A stretch of 41,995 nucleotides of DNA from JBGZEX01 sp041846495 (GTDB lineage Bacteria > Bacteroidota > Bacteroidia > Bacteroidales > Marinifilaceae), in assembly GCA_041846495.1 (NCBI GenBank), contig JBGZEX010000059.1, forward strand, positions 1-41,995, in the 5' to 3' direction. The position numbers and the translations under genes are program-made. The notes below the pieces were generated by a model. It did not search any database. It was not told the DNA's origin and saw nothing but the letters and a program-made list of their open reading frames with translations. Below are positions 41,729-41,995 of the stretch, in pieces. The stretch's first letter is position 1. The number at the start of each line of letters is the position of its first letter.

Positions 41729-41995
41729 CTATGCCCGTGAGAGAGCGTCGGTAAGGATAGCAATATCATTGTTTATCTTCTTGACGGGCCAGTCGTAATG
41801 GCTCGATATGGCAGAGACGCAATAACTTCCTAAACTTGTAGTACCCGTCCATTTAAAATTATTGCTGTCCGGTAAAACTTCTTCTGTCGTATAAAATTTA
41901 GGGCTGACACTTCTCACGATGTACCAGCCCTTTTGGTTATCTTTGAGTTGCAAAACAAAAAAGTATAACCATGGGTAAAAGTATACATTTCTTCG
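41729..41995 (-). CDS. 3' end of unidentified minus-strand ORF (partial)
   Basis: Open from the right edge of the window to the TAG at 41729-41731; 88 codons visible. The part from about 41920 to the stop looks protein-like (GWYIVRSVSPKF, FKWTGTTSLGSYCVSAI, YDWPVKKINNDIAILTDAL) and uses codons like the neighbours. The portion to the right of it overlaps the putative transposase leader on the other strand and is less convincing. I do not recognise a family. A plausible reading is the C-terminus of a gene cut by an insertion sequence; the other is a chance open frame. Confidence 0.35.
   Translation of the reverse strand, partial: RRNVYFYPWLYFFVLQLKDNQKGWYIVRSVSPKFYTTEEVLPDSNNFKWTGTTSLGSYCVSAISSHYDWPVKKINNDIAILTDALSRA
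41900..41931. repeat. Inverted repeat near putative IS end
   Basis: AGGGCTG (41900-41906) is complementary to CAGCCCT (41925-41931). It lies just upstream of the transposase-like start and could form a transcript hairpin that blocks incoming transcription, as at the ends of several insertion sequences. The true IS terminus is not visible. Confidence 0.35.
41938..41945 (+). promoter_or_regulatory. -7 promoter element for right-edge ORF
   Basis: TATCTTTG fits TAnnTTTG 25 bases before the ATG at 41971. Confidence 0.4.
41971..41995 (+). CDS. Start of a transposase-like ORF (partial, cut by window edge)
   Basis: ATG at 41971 opens MGKSIHFF, eight codons before the end of the window. From memory this is how several Bacteroidales IS4-family (DUF4372) transposases begin. 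It is preceded by a TAnnTTTG element and an A-rich leader, and a terminal-type inverted repeat lies at 41900-41931. With eight residues the identification is only suggestive. Confidence 0.35.

Overview
The window looks like a chromosomal segment of a gut-type Bacteroidetes, most likely order Bacteroidales. The reasons are two TonB-dependent outer-membrane import systems (one a SusC/SusD pair), an ECF sigma/FecR regulatory pair, several lipoproteins, promoter-like TAnnTTTG (-7) elements instead of sigma70 boxes, few Shine-Dalgarno sequences, and a Rho factor with a long disordered insert. The family cannot be fixed from the sequence alone; Odoribacteraceae or Tannerellaceae are plausible because of the steroid cluster. 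No rRNA, tRNA or CRISPR array was seen.

Layout. 1-864: a gene-free stretch with a large inverted repeat, then a macrodomain protein. 938-4556 (minus): a compact four-gene cluster encoding a close relative of mammalian steroid 5-alpha-reductase (SRD5A), an RDH-like short-chain dehydrogenase, an Old Yellow Enzyme resembling the bile-acid 5-beta/delta4 reductases, and a second short-chain dehydrogenase. Just upstream on the same strand are a PepSY membrane protein and an OB-fold lipoprotein (4624-5789). I read the four genes as a steroid or bile-acid reduction module, the most interesting object in the window. 5943-16115: mostly housekeeping genes: recG, a shrunken methyltransferase relative, free-methionine-(R)-sulfoxide reductase, a PduO-type cobalamin adenosyltransferase, a Wzx-like flippase, pruA, an ABC-F ATPase and rlmB.

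16140-27915 (plus) is the nutrient-uptake block. It starts with a TonB receptor and its DUF4249 lipoprotein, followed by an ECF sigma factor and a FecR anti-sigma factor. Next come a SusC-type receptor with an N-terminal STN signalling domain, SusD, a fasciclin-domain lipoprotein and a small lipoprotein, ending in two strong hairpins. STN, FecR and ECF sigma together form a trans-envelope signalling chain, so this locus probably induces itself when its ligand is bound. No degradative enzyme is encoded, so the ligand cannot be named.

28106-40942 is again mostly core: mscL, a biotin-dependent carboxyltransferase (OadA/PycB type), coaD, an unknown membrane protein, rsmA, a flippase-like membrane protein overlapping rsmG, rho with a perfect downstream terminator, a decayed ORF resembling an ECF sigma factor, a dipeptidyl-peptidase III relative with a small zinc-ribbon protein, upp, and a GNAT-type acyltransferase. 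40957-41995 holds msrA and then what appears to be the left end of an insertion sequence (first codons of a transposase-like ORF at 41971) beside the 3' end of an unidentified minus-strand ORF.
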